Positions 42,801 through 52,804 of a stretch of DNA of 64,000 nucleotides are shown one piece after another (the first letter of the stretch is position 1; every line of letters starts with the position of its first letter). Location: positions 1 through 64,000 of the forward strand of contig BDIU01000540.1 in NCBI GenBank assembly GCA_002118135.1, written 5' to 3'. The notes under the pieces are model-generated. The model was not told where the DNA came from, made no database searches, and saw nothing but the letters and a program-made list of their open reading frames with translations. A program made the translations under genes and the position numbers. The DNA comes from Trebouxia sp. TZW2008. Its lineage: Eukaryota > Chlorophyta > Trebouxiophyceae > Trebouxiales > Trebouxiaceae.

Positions 42801-45034
42801 TGAAGCAAGGGCAGGGGAAGGGCGGTTGGCAGGGGCAGAATGTCTTTCAAGGGCTATTCCAGGTCGTGACATGCTCAGCCTCTCAAAAACTGAGCCCTTG
42901 GGTTGAGCTGAGTCATCCTGCAATCCCAGCACTTGTCAATCAATGCAAGGTAGGGTATCATCTGGCTTGTAGGACTACACATAGGCAGCATGCTGCATGT
43001 GAAGGCTGAGTGATCCTGTAATGCAGTGGCTCAGCAGTCAGCGCAATGCAGGAGGGCAAATTGGTGCGTTTGAGCTACTGAGTGCATGATGGTGACTTGC
43101 TGCAAGGAAACTGTGACTTGTCCCACTGACATATTTTGCTGCAAGAGCCATGAAATTGCATTGCAGTGCAGTGCAGGGCAAAAATGACACTTCTGACACT
43201 GCTGCAGCAATTCTGCTGGTATAAACTCTATGGTAAGTGCATGAGCCAACTTTGTGCAGCACAATCTGTCAGTGTGAAACAAGGCAGGGACATTTTGTAG
43301 CAGCAGGGAGAGAGACCTTGGCAATGGCTGCTGCACTGAGCTGAGAAACATAAGCTTGACTAGCTGAAACCCACCAATATTGCAAGCAGTCTAAGGCCAC
43401 AAGACACACATCAAAAGCTCCCAGAGAATTGCGACTCAAACATGATGTCAAAAGCTGCTTCAGCCATGTTAATATGAATACATGCCAATGAGGACAGCTC
43501 ACCTGCTCAGCATTGCTGTTGGACTGATGCCTTGAGAGTGTTGAGGGCTGTACAGCGTTCTGCCCTTCAGACCTTCTGGAGGCTGTTGGCTGAGTCCCTA
43601 GGCGGCTAGACAGGGGCTGTTGGGCTGCCTGCTGTGCATGCTGAGCGTGCTGTGGCGTGCTTTGCGATACCTTGTTTCCCAAACGAGCCTGTAGAGCAGT
43701 CACCGACCTCGATACTCAGCTGCTGAAGTTGACTGCAGTAACAAAAGACAGCAGTAGGCATTGATGCATGCCAAGTGGCATCTGCTGCTGACTTAAGGGT
43801 TGTCGATGGCCGGCTTGCACTCATGTAGTCGGTTGCCCTTGCTGAATTGTGATCTGCCTCGATGCTTTGTAAGCACAATTGGCTGCCTGACATTACACAG
43901 TGCCTGGTCAATGCAGAACACACGTGACCTGACGGCTCAGGGACTGAGTCTGTGATTGAAGCGCAATGGCAAGTGCCTTTGCGTTCATACTCACGACATG
44001 CATTCCGTCACAGTAACAACATTCCACATAGGGTGTAGTGTTCAGATGCTGGACCTGAACAGGTAGCTGCTTGGGCGAGGCAGCAATCAGCTGCTGCTTG
44101 GGTGCTGAGGGCTGCTTTGGTGACTCATCCTCATCAAATTCTATGTTCATCTCCTCCTCCTCAGCAGGAATCGCCACTCGAGGGGTTGCTGCCTGCTCTT
44201 GCATTGACTGCAGAACAAAGAAGACAATCAGCGACCGTGCCTGAGGACTCAGCAGTGGGGCCATAAGCATCTTTGGCGACTGAGGCTCATGTGTATGCTG
44301 TGCATGCTGAGCCCCCACAAGTTGAAATGCAGCTAATGTTCTAAGTAGGCTGAAGAGAGTGCTGTTGCACAAGCTAAATAGCGTGGCTCCTCTGACAGTG
44401 ATACCTGACAGTCTAGAAGAGCAAGGCTGTCATGAGCAGCTTAGCAAACATACATGCAACAGGGAAACCGTCTAGTGACAGGAGCTCACGTGCTGAAATG
44501 GACAATTGACGCCCTTGTTGCATCTGCCTTGAAGGAAGAAGATACATGGCTGCACTTGTGACCGTGGCGCATACGCTGCTGCTGGGTGTCGTGCTGCTGT
44601 GTTGAACTTTTCCTGCAAATGCATCAGCCTTGGTTGAGGTGGACATAATAGCAAACACAGGACCAACGTCAAAACAAACATAAACATGAACACGGGCACA
44701 AACATGATCCAGGCACAGCAGAAAGATGCGTTGGTGAGGTACTGCAGAGCCTGCCTTGTGTAAAAAGCGCTTTGTATGTCACACATTGTCTGCTGCAAGA
44801 TGCGCAAGTCATAGATGCAATCAGACATATGAAGATCTTGCTCACAAACAGTGTACGCTTTGCATGCTTTACGGAACAGGCAAGCAGCTGTTAGGTTGCT
44901 ATAAGATAGGCACTCACTGGCTGGTGCTTGAAGGGGCATTTGTCACCCAAAGAGCAGCGTCCCTCCAAGTGATACTTACAGTCCACAGAGGCTCTGGTGT
45001 CTCTATGCTGTCCAGGATAACCAGCATGCATCAT
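39849..45034 (-). CDS. CCCH zinc-finger protein (ZC3H11-like)
   Basis: Ten exons (complement): 45034-44918, 44612-44490, 44207-44055, 43688-43503, 42917-42568, 42169-41967, 41413-41295, 40839-40690, 40409-40161, 39941-39849. All phases match, giving 580 aa. Two CX7CX5CX3H fingers lie at the N-terminus: C19-C27-C33-H37 and C62-C70-C76-H80 (CIFFLQGRCNKGVNCPFQH). This spacing and the GRC..G..CPF.H pattern are those of ZC3H11-type mRNA-export proteins. The rest is low-complexity: an acidic patch, Pro/Ser/Thr/Ala-rich stretches, a basic KRPSL and SKRKAS/SKRIK (probable nuclear signals), a Gln/His-rich tract and an acidic tail ending MRELDALG. The ATG opens an exon that itself follows an acceptor-like TTTGTGCAG, so a tiny first exon (45740-45732, Met-Glu-Arg, donor GTGAGC) is possible. 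Confidence 0.75.
40951..40975 (+). mobile_element. LINE 3'-tail relic B
   Basis: CGAGACAAGACTTGTGCC followed by ACACACA matches relic A and the LINE end at 56.6 kb, here inside an intron of the CCCH gene. Confidence 0.5.
41500..41765 (-). repeat. Two acceptor-side echoes of CCCH exon 41413-41295
   Basis: CTGCAG|GAAGCACAGCTGG of the real exon recurs near 41590 and 41755, followed by CAGAGCAGTCC and GGCGGC. Both copies keep the acceptor. The copies read STAGATSSSEQ and STAGATPSSEQ. Confidence 0.85.
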
Positions 45035-45069
45035 CTGCACAAATATTTGTACAGTGACTGCTTTGAATA

Positions 45070-45200
45070 CCAAAAAAAATGTCCTCAGACTGAGTTGTCC
45101 TCACTGAGAAGTATCATTGCAGTCAGGGTATAGTGGTCGGTTCCCAGTTGCATTGTCCTTGCATGACGAATGTGCTTACATCAAGTGTCCTTACAGGGAA
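45070..45200. mobile_element. Degenerate pogo-like MITE, copy 2
   Basis: The interior (CAGTTGCATTGTCCTTG, ACATCAAGTGTCCTTAC) matches the MITE at 55.8 kb. The termini are too eroded to place. Confidence 0.5.
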
Positions 45201-45777
45201 CACAAACTGTAGATCAGCAATTGTATGAATTGTGAGAGTTATCCAGGCTTGAATGGCTCCCTGTTACAGTGGTGAGCAAGCTGACTGTAGCTCATGCTAT
45301 TATTTGAGAATGTGAGTGCATGCTTTACCTGAGAAGGAAAGGCTGCAAGACAAGTGAGACCCTCTGCAGCAAAGGGCAACCTCAGGGAAAGAACATGGCC
45401 TCTCCTTGAGCTGGAGGAGCAGGTGTCGCAGTCTGCCTTGACAGCTTGTCAGCTATTAAGGAGTTGCTGAGGACGCTCTGCACCTAGGGTTGGGCACAAT
45501 CTGCTAGCCTGTCTGGACTGTGTATGGCTGATGCAGGACTTGTTGCTGAACGCGTGCTGACGGTGCAGGCCGACTTGTGACTTCACAACCGTGATACACT
45601 ATCTGTACTGAGTGAGGCTGGTGCTGACGGCAGATCTCACCCTGACTAACTCTGCACAAATACTTTACACGAACACAAGCAACAACTCGCAACCTTTCTA
45701 GACAGGTCCTAGCAGGCAGTGAGCAGCTCACACGCTCCATACTAGTTTACCAAGCTCTCACGTGCTGTAAGTGACAA

Positions 45778-45984
45778 TGTCCGCAATACTAGCTGCCATC
45801 GCAGATAGCTTACCTGAACCAGCCGCTTTGCCAGCGCCTCCGGTGACTTCGACCAAGAGAGTTGTCGACGCTCGCGTCAGATGCACAATCTGCAGCGGAC
45901 AGCGGCAAACACAGCTCGACTTGGCGAAGCAAAAGTCCTGTGAGCAAGAGAGTTGCGTTTGCAGCACGGTTGGAAACCCTAGCT
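45778..45984 (+). CDS. Small Cys-containing ORF in a CpG-rich stretch (doubtful)
   Basis: 68 codons starting MSAILAAIADSLPEPAALPA, then CTICSGQRQ and CEQESCVC. It lies between the CCCH gene's 5' end and the protease gene's 3' end in a CpG-richer stretch like the other gene starts. Both strands are open here, so this may only be the promoter or first-exon region of the CCCH gene. Confidence 0.2.
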
Positions 45985-46206
45985 GAGCTTACAAGGCGAA
46001 GCCAGTTCTGCCATAGGGTTAGATAGCCACCTTCAGTTCAATTCTTTGCTAAGGAGCGGACTCCAGGATGTGCTGACAGTAAGATACAGAGACCGATGGC
46101 ATGAAGTCGACACTGTCATGACATGCCACTGTCTGTCAATGTTGCACAAGAACGGGCTCTGAAGAAATGCATGCGCACATGCATCACAGCTGCCAAACAT
46201 ACCATT

Positions 46207-46211
46207 TTACA
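46207..46211 (-). terminator. Possible poly(A) signal TGTAA of the protease gene
   Basis: TGTAA on the minus strand, about 147 nt downstream of the stop. It is weak evidence. Confidence 0.25.
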
Positions 46212-46357
46212 GGTACTGTCACACCATAATCATTCCTGCTTGCACTGAAACTTTGCTCATTACTTTGGAGACTTGTACTTTACGTTCCTAACTACATGCA
46301 GCCATGCTTCGACTTGGTACACTGCAGAAACTGTTGCCACAACACTGCAGTCAAGAC

Positions 46358-49300
46358 CTACGACATTGCCTTGCGCGCCTTGGGCGCAGGTGATGTGAAA
46401 TTTGCAGCAGGTTTAGGACTTTCTGTCTTTGCTGCAGGTGACTTTGGGCTCTCAGCTGGAGACTTCGTAGACTTTGGGGTTTCACTTGGAGACTTTGGGG
46501 ACTGGTTTGCTGCTCCTGAAACAGCCTCGTTCACCAGGTCAGCAATGCTAGGCGTCTTGGGCATTGCAGGTACAAGCTGCACTGCTGCGTATACGTCCAA
46601 GAGACCGCCTGCCAGCTTAGACGCATCTGCTTGTGGGTAGTTCTGTGAGTATGACGACCCAGCAATGATCAGCTGCTTGACTTGCAGGCCCAGGCCATGA
46701 TTGCTCACGTCGATATCCCACCCATTGGCTGCAAATCTGAGAGAAGCAAACGAAGTGACATCAATTTTGAAGCACATACCAGAAACACTGGAAAGCTTTT
46801 GTACAGATGGCACTGATGCAGGCATGTCCAAACATCAGACTGGTCTGATGTGAGATTTCCATCAAAGACACACAGCATCACAATTTAGCAGATGCGCATG
46901 AGCAAAAGCATCTTGACCAGGTGCATTGTTGCATGCAAGCCTGTGACCTGCTGCTGCCTTCAAAACATCATCTTGCGGTGAATGGGTGTGGCAAAACCAA
47001 AACCACATGCTCTGGTGCAAGCATAGGTTGCAGAAGATCAAATGGTAAGATGTGATGCAGCTTCCTTCTGCAAGATGAGAGCAGCTGTAACGCGTGCTGC
47101 TCAGCAACATGTGCTGCTCCACAAGGTGCGCCAAAGAGTGAAGGTGGTTACGAGCAAAGCGAAAGACACGTCCAATGCAAGCAGGAGCAGCACAAGAAAG
47201 TGTTTCAGATGATATGCAGCTTCCTTCTGCAGGATGAGAGCAGCAGCTCCAGCAACCAAGGCAACACTGCATGCAAAGCAGACATATATGGGAGCAATGC
47301 TCTATCAGATATCAGGCAGCTTACTTCTGCAAGATGAGAGCAGCAGCTCCAGCAACATGTGCTGCTGCAAAAGAAGTGCCGGTCGCCTTGAAGTATGTGC
47401 CGCCCAAATTGAGGCCAACGATGTCAACCCCAGGAGCCATGACCTGAATCAGCAAGAGGAAGAAGAGATCTTCAGTGCTTTGGGCTTTCAACTGAATGCA
47501 TGTGCCACATAAAACGACGACGGTGAGTTTGTCTATGAAATCATTGCCGCCTAGTGCTAGATCAAACACAAACACTGCAACCCCAGGAGCCATGGCCTGA
47601 AGGAACAAGAGGAAGAAGAGGTCTTTGATGCTTGAGGGCTTCAACAAGGCTGGCCGCAGGTGCTGCATGAAGCTTGACTACTGCACATCTCAGCATCTCT
47701 TGTACTGTACAATGGTGACCATGCATTGGCAAACATGCCACATTCAAACAAGTTGCCATCAAGCAATTCAAGGATCTGTCCCAATTGGAGCATTATGCTC
47801 GCTTGGTTGCAACGTGACAAGACACATCAAACCTAATAAGTACAATCACTTCACCAGCCATAGACGATGGCAAGTATGACTGTAGCAAGAGAGTATAGCG
47901 AAAAAGCACCTCCACACTGTTTTTGCCATAGTTGCTGCGGCTCCACACATGGCTGTTGTTGGTCGAGGCTGCAGCAGTGATCATGTTGCTGTTGTTGAGG
48001 CTGGCTGGGTAGTACGGGTTCTGGTCAATGTCTGTTCCGTTTGGTCCAGCAGCTGTCACCAGCAATATGCCTTTCTGCTCAGCAGCGCTGACCGCGTCCT
48101 GCAATCAAACAGGGCAGCAATTGACTTTGAGTGCTAAGTACAACTACGTATTTCCATAGATCTACACCACACATGATATATATATGCTCATCTCATCTGC
48201 AGCACCAAACAGACGTAATGAGCTCCATTGTGTCTAGTCAAGCCATATCTGGCAGGCATCAAAGATGAATGAATGCATGCATGCATTCATGCATGAGTGA
48301 GTGAGTGAGTGAGCGAGTGAGTAATGAGTGATTGTATGTATGTGTGTATGTATGAGTGATGCAAAAATGGACAAATGAATGAATGAATGGGTCTCACAGT
48401 GTCAAACAGGACATGACTACAGTGTTGGTTCAATCAAGACAGTTCAGACTGATGCATCAGGCATTTACACATGTGTGTCAGCCGCAACTTTGACAGCTTT
48501 GCCTATGACCTGAAAGTTTAAGGACACATGACAAAACAGGTGTACACTGCAAACGCATCAGCTTGCCAGCAACATGATCAGTAGCGCTCAATGCATCAGG
48601 CCGATATGCATGCATAAGAGCAGTGCTGAAAGCAATTTGACCTGTAGAGCCTGTGAGTAGGCAAGACCACCCCATGCCAGAGTGACAGTGTGTGTTTGCT
48701 TGCTTATACTGCCAGCAACAGTGCGCGGTCGTAGCGCCAAATGCATAGGCCGGCAGGCATGCACAAGGGACAAATCCAATGCAATCTGACCTGTAGAGCC
48801 TGTGAGTACGCAACACCACCCCATGCCAGAGTGATAATGTGTGCCTCCTTGCTGATACATTAGTCAATGCACTGAATGCCATCAGAGATCCAGCCGTTTC
48901 CTGACACATCCAGAGACTGGCAGTAGGGCTGAATGCATCAGAGCGCTATGCATGCACAACAGAAGTGATGAAAGCAATCTGACCTGAAGAGCCTGTGAAT
49001 ACGCAACACCACCCCATGCCAGAGTGATAATGTGTGCATCCTTGCTGATACAGTAGTCAATGCACTGAATGCCATCAGAGATCCAGCCGTTGCCTGAGGC
49101 ATCCAGAGACTGGCAAGCAATGACTGAAGCCTTCTGATTGATGCCACTGATGCCAATGCTGTTGTTGCCAACAGCTGCAATGACTCCAGCCACAAAAGTG
49201 CCGTGACCGTTCTTGTCTGTTGGGTCACCTGAGACTCCCCCATCCAGAAAGCTGGCACCATGAACATCATCCACAATACCTGCGAGAAACATGATACATG

Positions 49301-51818
49301 CATCACTTCTGGCTTGATTAGTTAGCGATCTGGAAACAAACTCCTGACCGTTGCTTGTATAAGCAACTGTTACCAACAGCTGCGATGATGCCAGCCACAA
49401 AAGTGCTGTGACCGTTCTGGTCTCTTGGGTCACCTGAGGCTGCCTCGTCCAGAAAGCTGGCACTGTGGACATCGTCCACAATACCTGCAAAGCACGTAAC
49501 AGATGTTGCTGACTCATTGAGCGGCATGACCCTTTTGGTTTGTCTGGTCACCTGAGACTCCTCCATCAAGAGAGCTGGCACCGTGAACATCATCCACAAC
49601 ACCTGCAAAGCACGTAACAGATGTTGCTTACTCAGTTAGCGGCATGACTGTTCTGATCTGTCTGGTTACCCGAGACTTCTCCATCAAGAAAGCTGGCACC
49701 ATGAACATCATCCACAACACCAACAAGAAACACAACACATGCATCATTTGTGGCTTAATTTGAAAACAGACTCCCAGTTGTTTGTGAAGGCAGCTATTGC
49801 CAACAGCTGTGATGGCGCCAGCTGGCACCATCATGCACAATGCCTGCACAAGAGTGCAATACATATATCATTTGTTGCATACTTGGTGATCTGAAGACAA
49901 ACTCCCAAGTAGCTTTGACAAGGTCTGTTGAAAGGAAATAACAACTTTGGTGAAGGCATTGCTTGTACAGGCAGTATGGCTGGTGAAAATCAGCACTTAG
50001 GGTTGTCAACCTGTTGCAGCACTACTGTGAGTTTCAGACTTGCTTGTTTTAGGCTGGAGAAGGTGTGAGCGGCGATGGGCAGAACAGACAATTACATTGC
50101 AGCCATAAAAACATGCTACAGCTTACGTGCTGTTTGTTACCCAAGGGCACATTGTATCCAATGTCATGCAAATGAAGCGATGCAACTGTTATCCTCTGCA
50201 GTGACAAAGCAATGTCTTGACAATAAGCAATGGTGTGTAAGTTGCATGCTAGCAAGAGTTGCCATGCAAATTGCAGCTTTGCAAAAGACTATGAATATGA
50301 GGTTGATGATCAGACAACTTGATCAAGCAAGAAACAAAAGTGACAGCATTGCAGATGCTCACCATCAGCATCGTCAACAACACCATTTCCAGCAATCTGT
50401 TTAGTGTGGAATGTTATAGACATGCTGATGAAGCAAAAGTGAAAGCAATGCAGAAGCCTCCTTTCGTCATCATCATCAATGCTGTTTCCAGCAATCTCTC
50501 TTAATTATAGAACAGCACAGGCGTCATCATGATGATGCAGCAAAAGTCACCGGAGCTTAGGAGCGTACCGTCACCATCGGCATCAATGCCATTTCCAGCA
50601 ATCTCTCTCAGAGAATTAAACAGATCATGACATTGAAGCAAAGTGTAAAAGCCTGCCCTAACCATTGTCATCGACGCCACTCCCAGCAATCTCTTGAGTG
50701 TGGACAGTTACATTTGTCATGATGAGGCAAAGTGCAGAGGCTCACCATCACCGTCGTCATCGGTGCCATTCCCAGCAATCTCTTCTGATCGACGAAGGTT
50801 ATCAACAATCACAGGATATCATGATGTCGCAGCAAAAGCAGCTCAGAAGCCTACCGTCACTATCATCATCAACGCCATTTCCAGCAAGCTCTCCTGAACT
50901 CTTACACAGATCATAACATAGAACAAGAGCAAAGGCCTACTGCCACCATCGTCATCAACGCCATTATCAGAAATCTCTCCTGAAATATTGCAGACATCAT
51001 GACAATGCAGCAAAGATGACAGCACAGAAGCTTACCGTCACCATCGTCATCAACACCGTTTCCAGCAATCTCGTGGGGGTTGGTCCAGAGGTTGCCAACA
51101 AGGTCTGGGTGAGTGGCATCAATGCCAGTGTCAATTGTGCACACCCTGATGTTCTTGTCTCCTGTAATGCCCTCAGCCCAGACTTCAGGCACTTTGATTG
51201 CTTCCAGATCCCACTGCTGAGAAAACAGGGGATCATCAACAGAGCCTGACGGTGAGCCATTGGCGACAGTCTGTACGTCAGCTTCACAAAAAGCGGCACC
51301 TGCAGGCATAATACGGCTTTGTTTTTGTCTTGTCTTTGCAGGGTGAAATCAGTTGAGTAGCACGCTAAGCGTCTGGCCTTAGAAGTCTTCTTATGTTGCC
51401 AGGCAGGAGTGCTCTAGCAGGACAATGCAAACAGCAGCAGGAACCGCACACCAGAGACAGGATGTGCGCTGTGAGGTCAGATGTAGCTGCTTGCTTTTGA
51501 CTGTGACGGAGTCAAGCCAAGATGAGAGGCTTCACCTGCAGCAGTTGTGATCGCTGCACACAAGTCGCTTGCGCTCAGACTCTTGGTAGACGTAGCACTG
51601 TAGACTTGCACCGCGGGGCCAGCATATTGGCGCTTCAGCTGCAGTGAGGTAGAGTCCAAGCCAAGGTGAGCCGAAATGGCTTCGAAAGCACTTTCGGACA
51701 GATCTTCGCCGGTTGCAGAAGGACTGACGAGGACCTTGTACGCACTGTCCTGCGTTGCCACCTGTATCGCGCAGACGTTGCGGTCAAAAGCAGAACGCAA
51801 GCTTGAGGGCTGTGTCAT
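46358..51818 (-). CDS. Subtilisin-like serine protease (peptidase S8)
   Basis: Six exons (complement): 51818-51536, 51299-51036, 49279-48984, 48098-47910, 47443-47325, 46736-46358. Phases all match, giving 509 aa. The N-terminal about 120 residues look like an inhibitor-I9-type prodomain leading into DPLFSQQWDLEAI. The catalytic triad is visible: Asp in CTIDTGIDATHPDL (~151), His in NGHGTFVAGVIAA (~208) and Ser in GTSFAAAHVAGAAAL (~368). The oxyanion Asn is in AAGPNGTD (~301). The acidic NGVDDDGDGIVDDVHG typical of S8 proteases spans the exon 2/3 join. The C-terminus is a Ser-Pro-Lys-rich tail (SPKSP, TPKST, SPAESPKS). No signal peptide follows this start; see the Tat-like ORF at 52076. Introns contain dense echo arrays. 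Confidence 0.88.
47040..47250 (-). repeat. Donor-side echoes of protease Ser exon (47443-47325)
   Basis: GCTGCTCTCATC(C/T)TGCAG recurs near 47235 and 47080. In both copies the real AAGTAAGCTGC has become AAGGAAGCTGC, so the donor GT is lost. Confidence 0.8.
47560..47620 (-). repeat. Acceptor-side echo of protease Ser exon
   Basis: CCTTCAG|GCCATGGCTCCTGGGGTTG copies the real ATTCAG|GTCATGGCTCCTGGGGTTG, about 150 bp upstream in transcription. Confidence 0.8.
48255..48400. repeat. GAATG/GTGA/GTAT tetranucleotide repeats
   Basis: A compound run of tetranucleotides (ATGC, GTGA, GTAT, AATG) in the protease intron. Confidence 0.85.
48580..48950 (-). repeat. Donor-side echoes of protease His exon (49279-48984)
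   Basis: Copies encode the HTITLAWGG-A-SQALQ end and keep CAG|GTCAGATTG. They lie about 48930-48800 and 48750-48640, with a shorter piece near 48580-48640. Confidence 0.85.
49360..49850 (-). repeat. Acceptor-side echoes of protease His exon
   Basis: Four copies of CAG|GTATTGTGGATGATGT and the following codons (DDVHSASFLD, NGH-TFVAGIIAAVGN) lie at about 49490-49360, 49610-49540, 49730-49640 and 49850-49790. The nearest keeps the catalytic-His codons. Confidence 0.9.
50360..51000 (-). repeat. Seven donor-side echoes of protease exon 51299-51036
   Basis: The exon end (GAGATTGCTGGAAACGGTG ... GATGG-GACG|GTAAGC) recurs seven times at 85-110 bp spacing, with anchors near 50961, 50880, 50770, 50685, 50595, 50490 and 50389. 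Each repeats the NG-DDDGDG codons. Donor GT is kept in most copies (GACGGTAGG, GATGGTGAGC, GACGGTACG). Confidence 0.92.
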
Positions 51819-52804
51819 TGTGCTCCTTGTCAGCGTTGCCGTAAAATGCGTAGGCAAGTTGCAACAGGCGGATCGTTGGCTCTTCGCAAGACACCAACGC
51901 TCACGCAGAGTGCAAGAGCACAGCGAAGGCGATTTAGAGGAAAACGATATCTGCGGAAGTCAGGTGATCTATGCTTGCAGCATGGAAGTGCTGATGCTAC
52001 CTGACTGAGGAGTCCTGCTGCAAGACCAGCCACCACCAGCAGCGTTCGCCTGCTCACGAGCTGCATTCCGACCATTCCGCTTGCGTTGCAGCAATGCTTG
52101 ACACTTATGGCTCCGCCTGCGATGTCGCTCTGACTTGGCTGGGTCGGTTTTTCGAAGCGATTCCTGCCGATTCTCACAGCTTCTTGCAGAGATCCATATA
52201 TGGAACGAACATCAGGAACGAAGAAGCTGAAATCTTAAATCAGAAGGAGAGGAAGAATGGTGATGCAATGGCTGGCCTTAGTCAGGAATACCCTCTTAGT
52301 CAGGAGTGCATGTACGCTGCATGTCATTGCATTCCGCCAACACTGCACGCAGCAACAGGGCTTACACTTTGACACTTCGCTCCAAGCGATGGCACATTGA
52401 TAATGTTCATACAGCTGCGAAAGTCGTTGGGGTATGCACCACAACACATCCCTAGACCGTCTGAGAACCCCATCTAGAACGGTCTCTCAAGATGAGCACA
52501 AACCTACAGCAGATGCAGCATATTTTTGACTCCTCTGCATCTTCAGCGTAATCTGTCTACACTCTCTGTTGACATCAACTCTGCTATCATAATGCATACT
52601 GCATGAGTGCTCACTGCACTGCAAAAGTGCGAACAGAGACAGGGCCTGGCATTGCTGGAATTCCTATGGCATGCTTCAGGTAAATACCGATTCATTTCTG
52701 ACTGACTCCTCAAAATGCAAAAGTTGCCAAGGGTTGGGGCACGTTGCCCCTTGGGGGGGGGGGGGACCATTGCCCCTTTTTCCTTACTCAAATCCTTGTT
52801 GAGC
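51819..52804. other. Intergenic region with Tat-like ORF
   Basis: 52076-51831 (complement) encodes MVGMQLVSRRTLLVVAGLAA and continues to SQVASALP, a twin-Arg plus hydrophobic plus AxA signal-peptide pattern, but no folded domain follows. It could be an upstream exon of the protease (GTAGCA donor, CCGCAG acceptor 50 bp on, frame open to 51818) or chance. A run of about 14 G lies near 52753-52766. Nothing else is recognised. Confidence 0.35.

Noticed and set aside
45732..45740. Three-codon first exon (Met-Glu-Arg) for the CCCH gene
   Set aside because: Phase and donor fit, but nine bases are too little evidence; mentioned only as a possibility in the gene entry.
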